In this document: in pieces, positions 1 through 5,210 of the stretch
Numbering within the stretch: the first letter of the stretch is position 1
How the letters are laid out: every line of letters begins with the position of its first letter
Source of the DNA: CALXSC01 sp035470525
GTDB taxonomy: Bacteria; Pseudomonadota; Alphaproteobacteria; Rickettsiales; UBA1997
DNA: 5,218 nt
Assembly (NCBI GenBank): GCA_035470525.1
Contig: DATIQT010000095.1
Coordinates: 1-5,218, forward strand
Reading direction: 5' to 3'
Made by a program: the position numbers and the translations under genes
The notes under the pieces: generated by a model
What the model saw: the letters and a program-made list of their open reading frames with translations, nothing else
The model's database searches: none
Told to the model about the DNA's origin: nothing

Positions 1-7
1 TGAAGAA

Positions 8-298
8 ATGTACTTATCTGATTTAGAATTTAAAATTCTAAATCTAGCCGTGCAACATAACCAAGGTATGATTAATTTATTAAGTAATGTGGATACAATC
101 TATGGTCTATTCCAAAAGGGATTGGTAACAATTACGAAAGATAAGTTATCTGTTGTATGTGTAAGTGATTTAATTTCTTTTATATTAAATCCTAAAATAA
201 GGGAAGATTTTCCTGATGATTATCTGGAAGAAGAGAATAGACCTAATAGTATATGTAAGCATTTTGGAAATTTAACTGTTTCTTTCTATTGTTTGTGA
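8..298 (+). CDS. Hypothetical protein, possibly cut by the left edge
   Basis: I do not recognise this protein. The ATG at 8 gives 96 residues, but the frame stays open to base 2 (two GAA codons before the ATG), so this may be the C-terminal part of a longer gene. No ribosome binding site can be judged. The first half alternates hydrophobic helices (LEFKILNLAVQ, INLLSNVDTIYGLF) and then has GLVTITKDKLSVVCV, a helix-then-hairpin pattern seen in small winged-helix domains; that resemblance is only an inference. The second half is acidic (DFPDDYLEEEN). There is no membrane segment or clear signal peptide. The stop codon at 296-298 lies inside a TTGTTTGTG motif that recurs just downstream at 314 and 345, so the C-terminus (SFYCL) may come from a repeat that has run into the gene. 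Confidence 0.55.
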   Translation: MYLSDLEFKILNLAVQHNQGMINLLSNVDTIYGLFQKGLVTITKDKLSVVCVSDLISFILNPKIREDFPDDYLEEENRPNSICKHFGNLTVSFYCL

Positions 299-306
299 TT
301 TGAATT

Positions 307-359
307 TGAAATGTTGTTTGTGCGAGAAGTAGAAAGATGAAATGTTGTTTGTGCGAGAA
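307..359. repeat. Two exact 22-bp direct repeats, with a degenerate third copy upstream
   Basis: Bases 307-328 and 338-359 are identical, with the core TTGTTTGTGCGAG, separated by a 9-base spacer (period 31). A shorter copy of the core, TTGTTTGTG, lies at 289-297 and overlaps the stop codon of the preceding frame. The related string TTGTGCGAG appears again at 669-677 within a hairpin. The repeats are not palindromic. Two copies are too few to call CRISPR, and the function is unknown. They could be protein binding sites or remnants of a short tandem duplication. Confidence 0.75.
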
Positions 360-366
360 ATGATGT

Positions 367-426
367 TTAGCTCCCCTTTGTCCTTCGGGTATTTGACTAC
401 GTCGCAGAGCGACAAAGGGGAGCTAA
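367..426. repeat. GC-rich 16-bp palindrome with 28-base loop, REP- or terminator-like
   Basis: Bases 367-382 and 411-426 form a perfect 16-bp inverted repeat (arm core AGCTCCCCTTTGTC). It is much richer in GC than the surrounding sequence. The loop can fold on its own: CC-TTCG-GG at 382-389 gives a UUCG tetraloop, and GTCGC-AGA-GCGAC at 401-413 gives a 5-bp hairpin competing with the base of the main stem. TTTT follows at 427-430, so it could end transcription from upstream. The unusual composition and nested hairpins fit better with a dispersed palindromic element (REP or MITE-like) than with an ordinary terminator. Which it is cannot be decided without looking for other copies in the genome. 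Confidence 0.7.
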
Positions 427-452
427 TTTTATTAATTATTTGAAAGTTGTTT

Positions 453-587
453 ATGACTTATTTTATTATTGTGGATTTGTTTTTAGTTCTTTTGGCAATA
501 GTTCTTATTTTTTATTTTGTGGTAGGAAAGCAAATTGTGAATAAAAGAAAATTAATAAAAGAGGTTAAGAAAAGGAATAAACCTTAA
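453..587 (+). CDS. Probable small single-pass membrane protein, 44 aa
   Basis: This short frame begins at ATG 453 and ends at TAA 585-587. The first 24 residues are almost all hydrophobic (starting MTYFIIVDLFLVLLAIVLIF), enough for one transmembrane helix. The rest is strongly basic (KQIVNKRKLIKEVKKRNKP), as expected for a cytoplasmic tail under the positive-inside rule. GAAAG at 442-446 is a weak ribosome binding site 6 bases before the ATG; a TTG two codons upstream is an alternative start. I recognise no family. T-rich DNA can encode hydrophobic residues by chance, but a neat helix followed by a lysine-rich tail ending on a stop is a typical small membrane protein layout. It stands alone between the palindrome and the structured 594-744 segment. 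Confidence 0.45.
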   Translation: MTYFIIVDLFLVLLAIVLIFYFVVGKQIVNKRKLIKEVKKRNKP

Positions 588-653
588 GTAAACGGATACG
601 GAGGCAGGTGAGGAGGTAATTGTTTTTGGAGGCAGGCAATTATTTTGCGATTG

Positions 654-695
654 GTTTGTGATTGTGGATTGTGCGAGTAGTCTGCAATCACAAAT
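654..695 (+). repeat. Long stem-loop with GCGA tetraloop
   Basis: TTTGTGATTG (655-664) is the exact inverse complement of 685-694. On the plus strand the 20 bases between them also pair, using Watson-Crick and G-U pairs, down to a GCGA loop at 673-676. This gives about 19 consecutive pairs. On the minus strand the G-U pairs become A-C mismatches, so the structure points to a plus-strand RNA. The hairpin tip contains TTGTGCGAG, shared with the direct repeats at 307-359. Confidence 0.55.
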
Positions 696-722
696 AGTTT
701 GAAATAGATATTTTTTCTGCGA

Positions 723-744
723 CACTTGAAAAAGTGCCTTTTTT
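723..744 (+). terminator. Rho-independent terminator-like hairpin before xth
   Basis: CACTT (723-727) pairs with AAGTG (732-736) around a GAAA tetraloop, followed after CC by six T residues (739-744). The stem is short, at 5 bp, but the stable GNRA loop and the T-run suit intrinsic termination. It would end transcripts from the 453-587 frame or the 594-744 segment, and sits 54 bases before the xth start, where it could also act as an attenuator. Confidence 0.5.
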
Positions 745-798
745 GTGGAAAAATAATAAATATAAATTATTATATTTTTATAAAATAAATGAAAAAAT

Positions 799-1626
799 AT
801 GAAAATTGCGACGTGGAATATTAACTCTATTAGAATGAGAATACCAAGATTAATTGAATGGATAAAGGAAGAAAGTCCAGATGTTTTGTTGTTGCAGGAA
901 TTAAAATGTACGGCGGAGGAATTTCCTTTTTTGGAGTTTGAGCAGTTTGGTTATAATATTCAAATAAGTGCAGAAAAAGGCAAAAACGGTGTTGCAATTT
1001 TTTCAAAATATAAACTTTATGATGTTGTGAAAAAATTGCCTTTGTATGATTTGGTTAAGGAAGATAATGAGGCTAGGTATATAGAGGCTAAATTTGATAA
1101 TGATGGAAAGGTTTTTACTGTGGCAAGTATTTATGTTCCAAATGGTGGGCCAACTGCTAATGATTTGAGAAATGATGTAAAAGATTACACTACAACAGAT
1201 ACATTTAAGAAAAAAATGCTTTTTTATGATAGATTGAACTTGAGATTTGAGGAAAGTGTTAAAGCGAGTGAGTTGGCGATTTTTGGTGGTGATTATAATG
1301 TTTGTCCTATTTTGGAAATGGACGTTCATTCTGTTGAAAAAGATGGTTCTATTACGAATACTTGGCAGGAAAGGGCTAAGTTTAAGGAATTTCTAGATGT
1401 TGGTGTAAAAGATGTTTGGAGGGATTTGAATCCAAAGTCTAGGGAGTATTCGTGGTATGGCTATAGGCCTTATTATATGTGGGAAAGGAGAATAGGTTAT
1501 AGGCTTGATGCTTTGCTTGTTACTCAAGAAACTTCAAAGATGATAAAGGAATGTAAGATTTATGCTGATGAAACGAGGGGAAAGGAACAACCGTCGGATC
1601 ATGTACCAATGATGTGTAAAATATGA
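799..1626 (+). CDS. xth: Exodeoxyribonuclease III (AP endonuclease, Xth family)
   Basis: This enzyme cuts DNA at abasic sites and removes 3' blocking groups and 3' nucleotides in base excision repair, using a metal ion in the cytoplasm. The 275 residues cover the whole endonuclease/exonuclease/phosphatase fold. The family's key residues are visible: N7 in TWNINSIR, E34 in LLLQELK, Y112 in IYVPNG, D165 and N167 in GGDYNVCP, D237 in YRLDALLV and D267-H268 in SDHVP. The stretch after IYVPNGG (about residues 117-138) is longer than in the E. coli enzyme. There is no clear Shine-Dalgarno sequence before ATG 799; an ATG at 789 is in another frame and stops early. The stop overlaps the next start as ATGA, so the two genes are probably one transcript. 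Upstream is AT-rich DNA following a terminator-like hairpin. Confidence 0.95.
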   Translation: MKIATWNINSIRMRIPRLIEWIKEESPDVLLLQELKCTAEEFPFLEFEQFGYNIQISAEKGKNGVAIFSKYKLYDVVKKLPLYDLVKEDNEARYIEAKFDNDGKVFTVASIYVPNGGPTANDLRNDVKDYTTTDTFKKKMLFYDRLNLRFEESVKASELAIFGGDYNVCPILEMDVHSVEKDGSITNTWQERAKFKEFLDVGVKDVWRDLNPKSREYSWYGYRPYYMWERRIGYRLDALLVTQETSKMIKECKIYADETRGKEQPSDHVPMMCKI

Positions 1627-2585
1627 AGATATTGGCGTCGGCGCAGGAAAATTCAATTAATTGTGCTATAAAAGAAGTTAGGGAAAAGTTTAATGTTTTG
1701 AAAGTGGAAAAACTGTCAAAGGGTGTTTTTGTTTTTGAAACTGATGATGAATTAGGCGACTTTAAACCAATTTTTGTAAGATATTTATTGCAAATTTACA
1801 TTGAAAAACCACTAGATGAATTAAATATAGCAGATTTATTTAAAAATCTTTCAAAAGACGATATTTTTGTTTTTCATTTGAGTGTTTTAGATGATAGTGT
1901 CAGTAAGGATAATGTTTTGGCTGATTGTTTGAAATATTTTAAGGAAAATAATATAAAAATAAATCCTAAAGAAGCTAGCAAAATTATAGGTTTGGTTATT
2001 TTTGAAAATAAAGTTTATTTTGGAGTATCTACAATAAAGGAAAGTTTGAGTTCTTGGCCACTTGGTGAGTGTAGGTTTAAGTATGAAGAAGAACAAGTGA
2101 GTAGAGCGGAATTTAAGTTATTGGAAGCTTTGGAATATTTTAATATTGATTTATCAAAATATAAAAACGCCATTGACTTAGGGGCTGCTCCCGGTGGCTG
2201 GACTAGAATTTTATTAAACAAAGGCTTAAATGTTATAGCCGTTGACCCAGCTGAATTAGATAATAATTTAACAAAAAATAAAAATTTATATCACTACAGG
2301 GGACTTTCACAAGATTTTTTTAGAAAAAACAAAAACAAATTTGATATTATTGTTAATGATATGAAGGTGGATACAAAAAAGTCTATTCAAATAACTGAAG
2401 AAGCAATGAGATATTTAAATAAAAATGGTGTTGTTATTATGACGCTAAAACTTAATCCAAATAGAGAATTTGAGGAAGTTAAAGAGTGTATGAAAATTAT
2501 TAGTGAAAAATATAATATTGTGGGTGTACACCAACTTTTTCATAATAGATCAGAAGCTACAATTATTTTCAAAAACAAAATATAA
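1623..2585 (+). CDS. FtsJ/RlmM-like SAM-dependent 2'-O-ribose RNA methyltransferase
   Basis: The C-terminal half (about residues 158-318 of 320) is a Rossmann methyltransferase of the FtsJ/RrmJ type. The SAM-binding motif is DLGAAPGGW (185-193), followed by the acidic VDPAELD (207-213). The catalytic K-D-K-E set of this family can be placed at K165 (SRAEFK), D246 (VNDM), K276 (TLK) and E311 (RSEATI), so the enzyme should be active on RNA ribose. Residues 1-150 have the look of a THUMP-like RNA-binding region (ASAQENSINCAIKEVREKF then GVFVFET), and this two-part layout resembles RlmM, which methylates 23S rRNA C2498. That target is inferred, so I give no symbol. The ATG overlaps the xth stop (ATGA) and has no ribosome binding site of its own, suggesting translational coupling. 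Base use shifts from G/T-rich to A-rich about halfway through. Confidence 0.88.
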   Translation: MKILASAQENSINCAIKEVREKFNVLKVEKLSKGVFVFETDDELGDFKPIFVRYLLQIYIEKPLDELNIADLFKNLSKDDIFVFHLSVLDDSVSKDNVLADCLKYFKENNIKINPKEASKIIGLVIFENKVYFGVSTIKESLSSWPLGECRFKYEEEQVSRAEFKLLEALEYFNIDLSKYKNAIDLGAAPGGWTRILLNKGLNVIAVDPAELDNNLTKNKNLYHYRGLSQDFFRKNKNKFDIIVNDMKVDTKKSIQITEEAMRYLNKNGVVIMTLKLNPNREFEEVKECMKIISEKYNIVGVHQLFHNRSEATIIFKNKI

Positions 2586-2587
2586 AT

Positions 2588-2615
2588 AAAAAATCCACTA
2601 TTTAACTAGTGGATT
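2588..2615 (-). terminator. Convergent terminator, mainly for rpmI-rplT
   Basis: AATCCACTA (2592-2600) and TAGTGGATT (2607-2615) form a 9-bp stem with a 6-base loop. Read on the minus strand, the stem runs straight into six U residues (A-run 2588-2593), a standard intrinsic terminator 24 bases past the rplT stop. On the plus strand the stem follows the methyltransferase stop by 6 bases but is trailed only by ATTATTT, so termination there is probably weaker. Confidence 0.85.
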
Positions 2616-2638
2616 ATTTGTCAATAATTTCTTATATA

Positions 2639-2989
2639 TTAAGCTTTCTTAATTTCTTTAACTAAGTTTTCAAAAGCTTTTGGTTCTCTGATAGCCATTT
2701 CTGATAAAGCCTTTCTATCAAGTTGAACATTTGCTTTCTTCAATTGATTCATAAATGTAGAATATATCATGTCATACTGTCTAACCGCAGCATTAATTCT
2801 TTGAATCCAAAGAGCTCTGAAATCTCTTTTTCTACTATGTCTATCTCTTGTCGCATAGTGTAAAGCCTTTTCAACTCTTTCAATCGCAACAGAAAAACAT
2901 GATTTTGCTCTTCCTCTAAAACCTTTAGCTCTCTCTAATACTCTCTTTCTTCTATTTCTTGAGGCTACTCTATTAGTTGATCTAGTCAT
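2639..2989 (-). CDS. rplT: 50S ribosomal protein L20
   Basis: L20 binds 23S rRNA and is needed early in assembly of the large subunit. The 116 residues match the family's usual length from end to end: a basic N-terminal extension (MTRSTNRVASRNRRKRVLERAKGFRGRAKSCF) and the globular part with RKRDFRALWIQRINAAVRQ, LDRKALSEMAIREPKAF and a lysine-rich end. The form is alphaproteobacterial. The ATG lies inside the end of rpmI (overlap 2982-2989), preceded by GGAAGG within the rpmI coding sequence, so the two are translated from one message and probably coupled. In many bacteria L20 represses its own operon; no such site can be identified here. pheS does not follow, since the operon ends at the terminator just downstream. 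Confidence 0.97.
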   Translation of the reverse strand: MTRSTNRVASRNRRKRVLERAKGFRGRAKSCFSVAIERVEKALHYATRDRHSRKRDFRALWIQRINAAVRQYDMIYSTFMNQLKKANVQLDRKALSEMAIREPKAFENLVKEIKKA

Positions 2990-3233
2990 TTGCTACCTTC
3001 CTTTTATTCTTAACTCTATTAGTTTTATCACCTAAACCATAAGGTAAAAAACTCTTTAACACAAGTGATGCATCTCCATCAAACAAAAAATCAGGTCCTC
3101 TATTTTCTCTTATCTGTCTCTTACTTCTCTTAGACATACAGTGTCTTTTTCCTGAGTTTTTAAACTTAATCTTTCCAGTTCCTGTCAATGAAAATCTTTT
3201 CTTACAAGAACTGTTTGTCTTCATCTTTGGCAT
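2982..3233 (-). CDS. rpmI: 50S ribosomal protein L35 with C-terminal extension
   Basis: L35 is a small basic protein of the large ribosomal subunit. The N-terminus MPKMKTNSSCKKRFSLTGTG, then KRHCMSKRSKRQIRENRG and the late LPYG motif (residues 63-66) are diagnostic. The family normally ends at or just after the LPY motif, giving about 65 residues; here 83 residues are present, with a basic tail, GLGDKTNRVKNKRKVAND. The tail's codons contain the GGAAGG ribosome binding site and the ATG of rplT. Its own start has TTAGGT 4 bases upstream on the minus strand as a modest ribosome binding site. infC, often the first gene of this operon elsewhere, is not upstream here. Confidence 0.95.
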   Translation of the reverse strand: MPKMKTNSSCKKRFSLTGTGKIKFKNSGKRHCMSKRSKRQIRENRGPDFLFDGDASLVLKSFLPYGLGDKTNRVKNKRKVAND

Positions 3234-3273
3234 GATTTACCTAATTAATAATAACAGTTTCTACTGGTTCAAT

Positions 3274-3301
3274 ATAATAAATACTTTTTTTTATAAAGCA
3301 A
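3274..3301 (-). promoter_or_regulatory. Likely sigma-70 promoter of rpmI-rplT
   Basis: On the minus strand TTGCTT (3296-3301) is followed after 16 bases by TATTAT (3274-3279), close to the -35 and -10 consensus. The start of transcription would fall near 3267, leaving a leader of about 33 bases that can form only a weak 4-bp hairpin (CAGT/ACTG, 3254-3265). High AT content makes chance matches easy. Confidence 0.5.
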
Positions 3302-3379
3302 TTCTTTTTTAACAAATTAGAAAAAATAATAAATATTTATAAATTAAATATTTAACATTTAATTTTAAAAATAATCTTA

Positions 3380-3385
3380 TATAAT
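3380..3385 (+). promoter_or_regulatory. Possible -10 element for the repeat-protein gene
   Basis: A perfect TATAAT sits 28 bases before the ATG at 3414. No good -35 element is found 16-18 bases upstream (ATTTAA at the expected place), and the region is almost pure A/T, so this is only a weak call. The gene has no Shine-Dalgarno sequence, and its mRNA leader would be about 20 bases. Confidence 0.3.
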
Positions 3386-3413
3386 ATCTAAAATTTTAAA
3401 AACAATATATTAA

Positions 3414-5075
3414 ATGGAAAACAAATTAAATAATAAAGAAAATTCAATTTATTTAAAAATAAAAGAAATAATTAATAATGATAGTGATTTTATATCACTC
3501 GAATTACAAAAAGAAATTTTAGAATATTTTTACGAACCAGAAACTCAAATTTCTAAAAAAGATATTATTAATATTATAACTGATAAAGATATTGATCCTT
3601 CAATATTAGAGGAAATTTATAAAAAAGAATGTGAAAAAAATTCAGATTCTAAAGATATTATATCAACTATTATTGAAAGTAAAAATTTAAAAGATGATTT
3701 ATATAAAAAAATTTGGAATGATACAAAAAATAAAATAAAAAATGAAGAATATTTATCTAAAGATATTTGTGATTTTATTTTAGGATTTATAAAAAATCCA
3801 AATTATGATGAAGATGTACTTAAATATATTTGGAAGAGAGTTATAAGAGAAATAAATATTTTTGGTATAAAGGTTGAAAATTATAAAAAAAAATTAAGAC
3901 AATATAGTACTAATTTTGCAGGATATGAAATTGAAAAAAAAGAAATTGAAAAAAAAATACATTATAATAATTTTTTTAATAATTTTTTTATTGAACTTGC
4001 AAAAAATAAAAATACACCTTCAAAAATTTTAGATGAAATTTTTTCTAATAGAGATGAACCTTATCATAATATTAATTTTTATACTCTAAAAAAATTAGCA
4101 AAAAATGAAAATATATCAAAAAATACAATAGAAGAAATGTTATCAATACTATTTAAAAAGAAAATAGAATCAGAAAAAGATGAAATAGAAGAAGAACTTG
4201 AACTAGAAGATAATGTTTTTACTGGACTTATGGAAAATCCAAAATTATCTTCAGAAAAAATAAATAAGATAATGAGTATAATTGAAAATAAAGAATTTGA
4301 AGAAACAGATGCTAAAATTGTGGGTGGATTACTTTGCAATAAAAATTTACCAGAAAATTTAATTAATAAAGTTATTAATGATGAAAATATATTTAAAAAA
4401 TATAATTTAAATAAGGACAAAATTTACAAAATTTCAAATAATTTAATAGAAAATAAAAATTTAAGTATGACTCAATTATTGCAATTATTTGAAAAAAAAG
4501 AAAATTTTTATTTAAATTATGAAGATTTTAATGATATTTTAGAAAATAATGAAACTCCTTCATATATTTTAGAACAAATTTGGTCTTGCCATATAAAAAT
4601 ACAAGAAGAAGATATGTGTAAATATTTAGAAGAAATTTCAAATATAATCTCAAATGAAAATACATCTAAAGATGTTTTAGAGGATATTTTTAAAACTATT
4701 TCAGATAATTTAGAATTACAAAATTGTCAAAATAATGAATTGCTTTTTATCAAGTTTGCTAGAAATGAAAATACACCTACAAAAATTTTATCATATATAT
4801 ACGATAACCATAAAGAAAATGTTTCAATTAATATGGCATTTTTAGGAAATAAAAACACTCCTAAAGAAATTTTAGAAAAAATAATAAAAAAAAGAAAAAG
4901 AAAACATAATGATAATGAAACAACTTATGAAGATAGTCGAAAAAAAACTTATCCAAAATCAAATATTGCGAATGATAGTCAAGAACAAAAAGAAGAACAT
5001 AATTTTGAAAAATTGGAATCACTACAAAGAAAAATATCAAAAATTGATGATAATTGTGTAATACAATTGCAATAA
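3414..5075 (+). CDS. Large helical-repeat protein with N-x-N-T-P repeats (variant leucine-rich repeat-like)
   Basis: I do not recognise a named family member. The 553-residue protein holds about twelve degenerate repeats between residues 51 and 493. The best show the pattern N-x-N-T-P-x-x-I-L-x-x-I, for example KNKNTPSKILDEIF (197-210), RNENTPTKILSYIY (450-463) and GNKNTPKEILEKII (478-491). Others are at about 51, 82, 118, 223, 268, 301, 338, 369 and 405. An Asn-Pro/Thr-Pro turn between two helices recalls variant leucine-rich repeats (LRV) and suggests a curved all-helical binding surface; this is inference. Spacing is irregular (22 to 70 residues), with charged coiled-coil-like inserts at 150-185 and 248-267. 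After the repeats come KKRKRK (492-497) and a polar tail. There is no signal peptide, membrane helix or enzymatic motif. It is far more A-rich than its neighbours and stands alone, so it may be fast-evolving or acquired. Confidence 0.85.
   Translation: MENKLNNKENSIYLKIKEIINNDSDFISLELQKEILEYFYEPETQISKKDIINIITDKDIDPSILEEIYKKECEKNSDSKDIISTIIESKNLKDDLYKKIWNDTKNKIKNEEYLSKDICDFILGFIKNPNYDEDVLKYIWKRVIREINIFGIKVENYKKKLRQYSTNFAGYEIEKKEIEKKIHYNNFFNNFFIELAKNKNTPSKILDEIFSNRDEPYHNINFYTLKKLAKNENISKNTIEEMLSILFKKKIESEKDEIEEELELEDNVFTGLMENPKLSSEKINKIMSIIENKEFEETDAKIVGGLLCNKNLPENLINKVINDENIFKKYNLNKDKIYKISNNLIENKNLSMTQLLQLFEKKENFYLNYEDFNDILENNETPSYILEQIWSCHIKIQEEDMCKYLEEISNIISNENTSKDVLEDIFKTISDNLELQNCQNNELLFIKFARNENTPTKILSYIYDNHKENVSINMAFLGNKNTPKEILEKIIKKRKRKHNDNETTYEDSRKKTYPKSNIANDSQEQKEEHNFEKLESLQRKISKIDDNCVIQLQ
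3564..4892 (+). repeat. Coding region of about twelve degenerate protein repeats
   Basis: Repeat units of roughly 22-25 residues recur through residues 51-493. Each has a hydrophobic helix, a turn with N-x-N-T-P or a variant (DKDIDP, NPNYDE, NENISK, NPKLSS, NKNLPE, NKNLSM, NNETPS, NENTSK), and a second helix starting with I/L-L-x-x-I. The DNA copies are diverged; the AAAATACACCTTC-like string encoding NTP recurs only loosely, so the repeats are old or AT drift has blurred them. Confidence 0.65.
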
Positions 5076-5090
5076 TTTAGGAGCTTGACA

Positions 5091-5133
5091 AGTATATTTA
5101 TTAATAATAAACATTTAAGCTATAAAATATACT
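5091..5133. repeat. 9-bp inverted repeat downstream of the repeat-protein gene
   Basis: AGTATATTT (5091-5099) is the inverse complement of 5125-5133, with a 25-base AT-rich loop. The left arm directly follows TTGACA (5085-5090), a perfect -35 hexamer. No good -10 box lies 16-18 bases further on. It could be a weak hairpin or an operator-like site; in DNA this AT-rich it may be chance. Confidence 0.3.
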
Positions 5134-5172
5134 CGTTTAACCAATTACGAAATTAAAAAAATAATTAAGTGT

Positions 5173-5210
5173 TTTGTGTCTGATTTATCAGCACACAAAC
5201 ATCTATTTTT
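5173..5210 (+). terminator. Possible weak terminator hairpin
   Basis: TTTGTGT (5173-5179) pairs with ACACAAA (5193-5199), and CTGA (5180-5183) with TCAG (5188-5191) around a TTTA loop, leaving one bulged C at 5192. Five T residues lie at 5206-5210, six bases after the stem, further away than in a standard intrinsic terminator. It may end the 3414-5075 transcript, about 100 bases after its stop, or belong to whatever lies beyond the window. Confidence 0.35.

Larger units (their letters stand above)
594..744 (+). ncRNA. Candidate structured small RNA or mRNA leader with repeated GGA motifs
   Basis: No convincing protein is encoded here, yet the segment is dense in RNA-like structure on the plus strand. 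GGA occurs at 594, 600, 612, 628 and 666, and GGAGGCAGG occurs twice (600-608 and 628-636). Hairpin 1 pairs 613-622 with 637-646 (six Watson-Crick pairs plus A-U and G-U pairs) and shows GGAGGCAGG in its loop. Hairpin 2 pairs 654-672 with 677-695 around a GCGA (GNRA) tetraloop. A terminator-like hairpin with a GAAA loop closes the segment at 723-744. GGA-rich loops recall RNAs that titrate CsrA/RsmA, or ones that present ribosome-binding sequences; both readings are inference. It could also be an untranslated leader that attenuates xth. I see no clear promoter before it, so the 5' end is a guess. Confidence 0.35.

Noticed and set aside
307..359. Direct repeats as a CRISPR array
   Set aside because: Only two copies, 9-base spacer, no palindromy and no cas genes.
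620..661. A 13-codon frame starting at TTG 620 after AGGAGG (611-616), a possible leader peptide
   Set aside because: The ribosome site is strong, but the frame is very short, starts with TTG and lies inside the hairpin; GGAGG repeats several times here without starts, so structure is the better explanation.
726..766. TTGAAA (726-731) with TATAAA (761-766) or AATAAT (752-757) as a promoter for xth
   Set aside because: Spacers of 29 or 20 bases are outside the normal range and TTGAAA is part of the terminator-like hairpin. The AT-rich stretch 745-798 probably holds the promoter but I cannot place it.
1003..1329. Minus-strand frame of 108 codons inside xth
   Set aside because: It lies fully antisense to a well-supported enzyme gene and encodes a low-complexity Ile/Phe-rich product typical of shadows in AT-rich DNA.
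4079..4420. Minus-strand frame of 113 codons with a long serine run, inside the repeat-protein gene
   Set aside because: It is the antisense shadow of the Glu-rich segment (GAAGAA read backward gives TTCTTC) and has no start signal.
5085..5113. TTGACA at 5085-5090 as a promoter for a gene beyond the window
   Set aside because: No acceptable -10 hexamer at 16-18 bases (ATAAAC/TAAACA), and no gene start is visible before the right edge.
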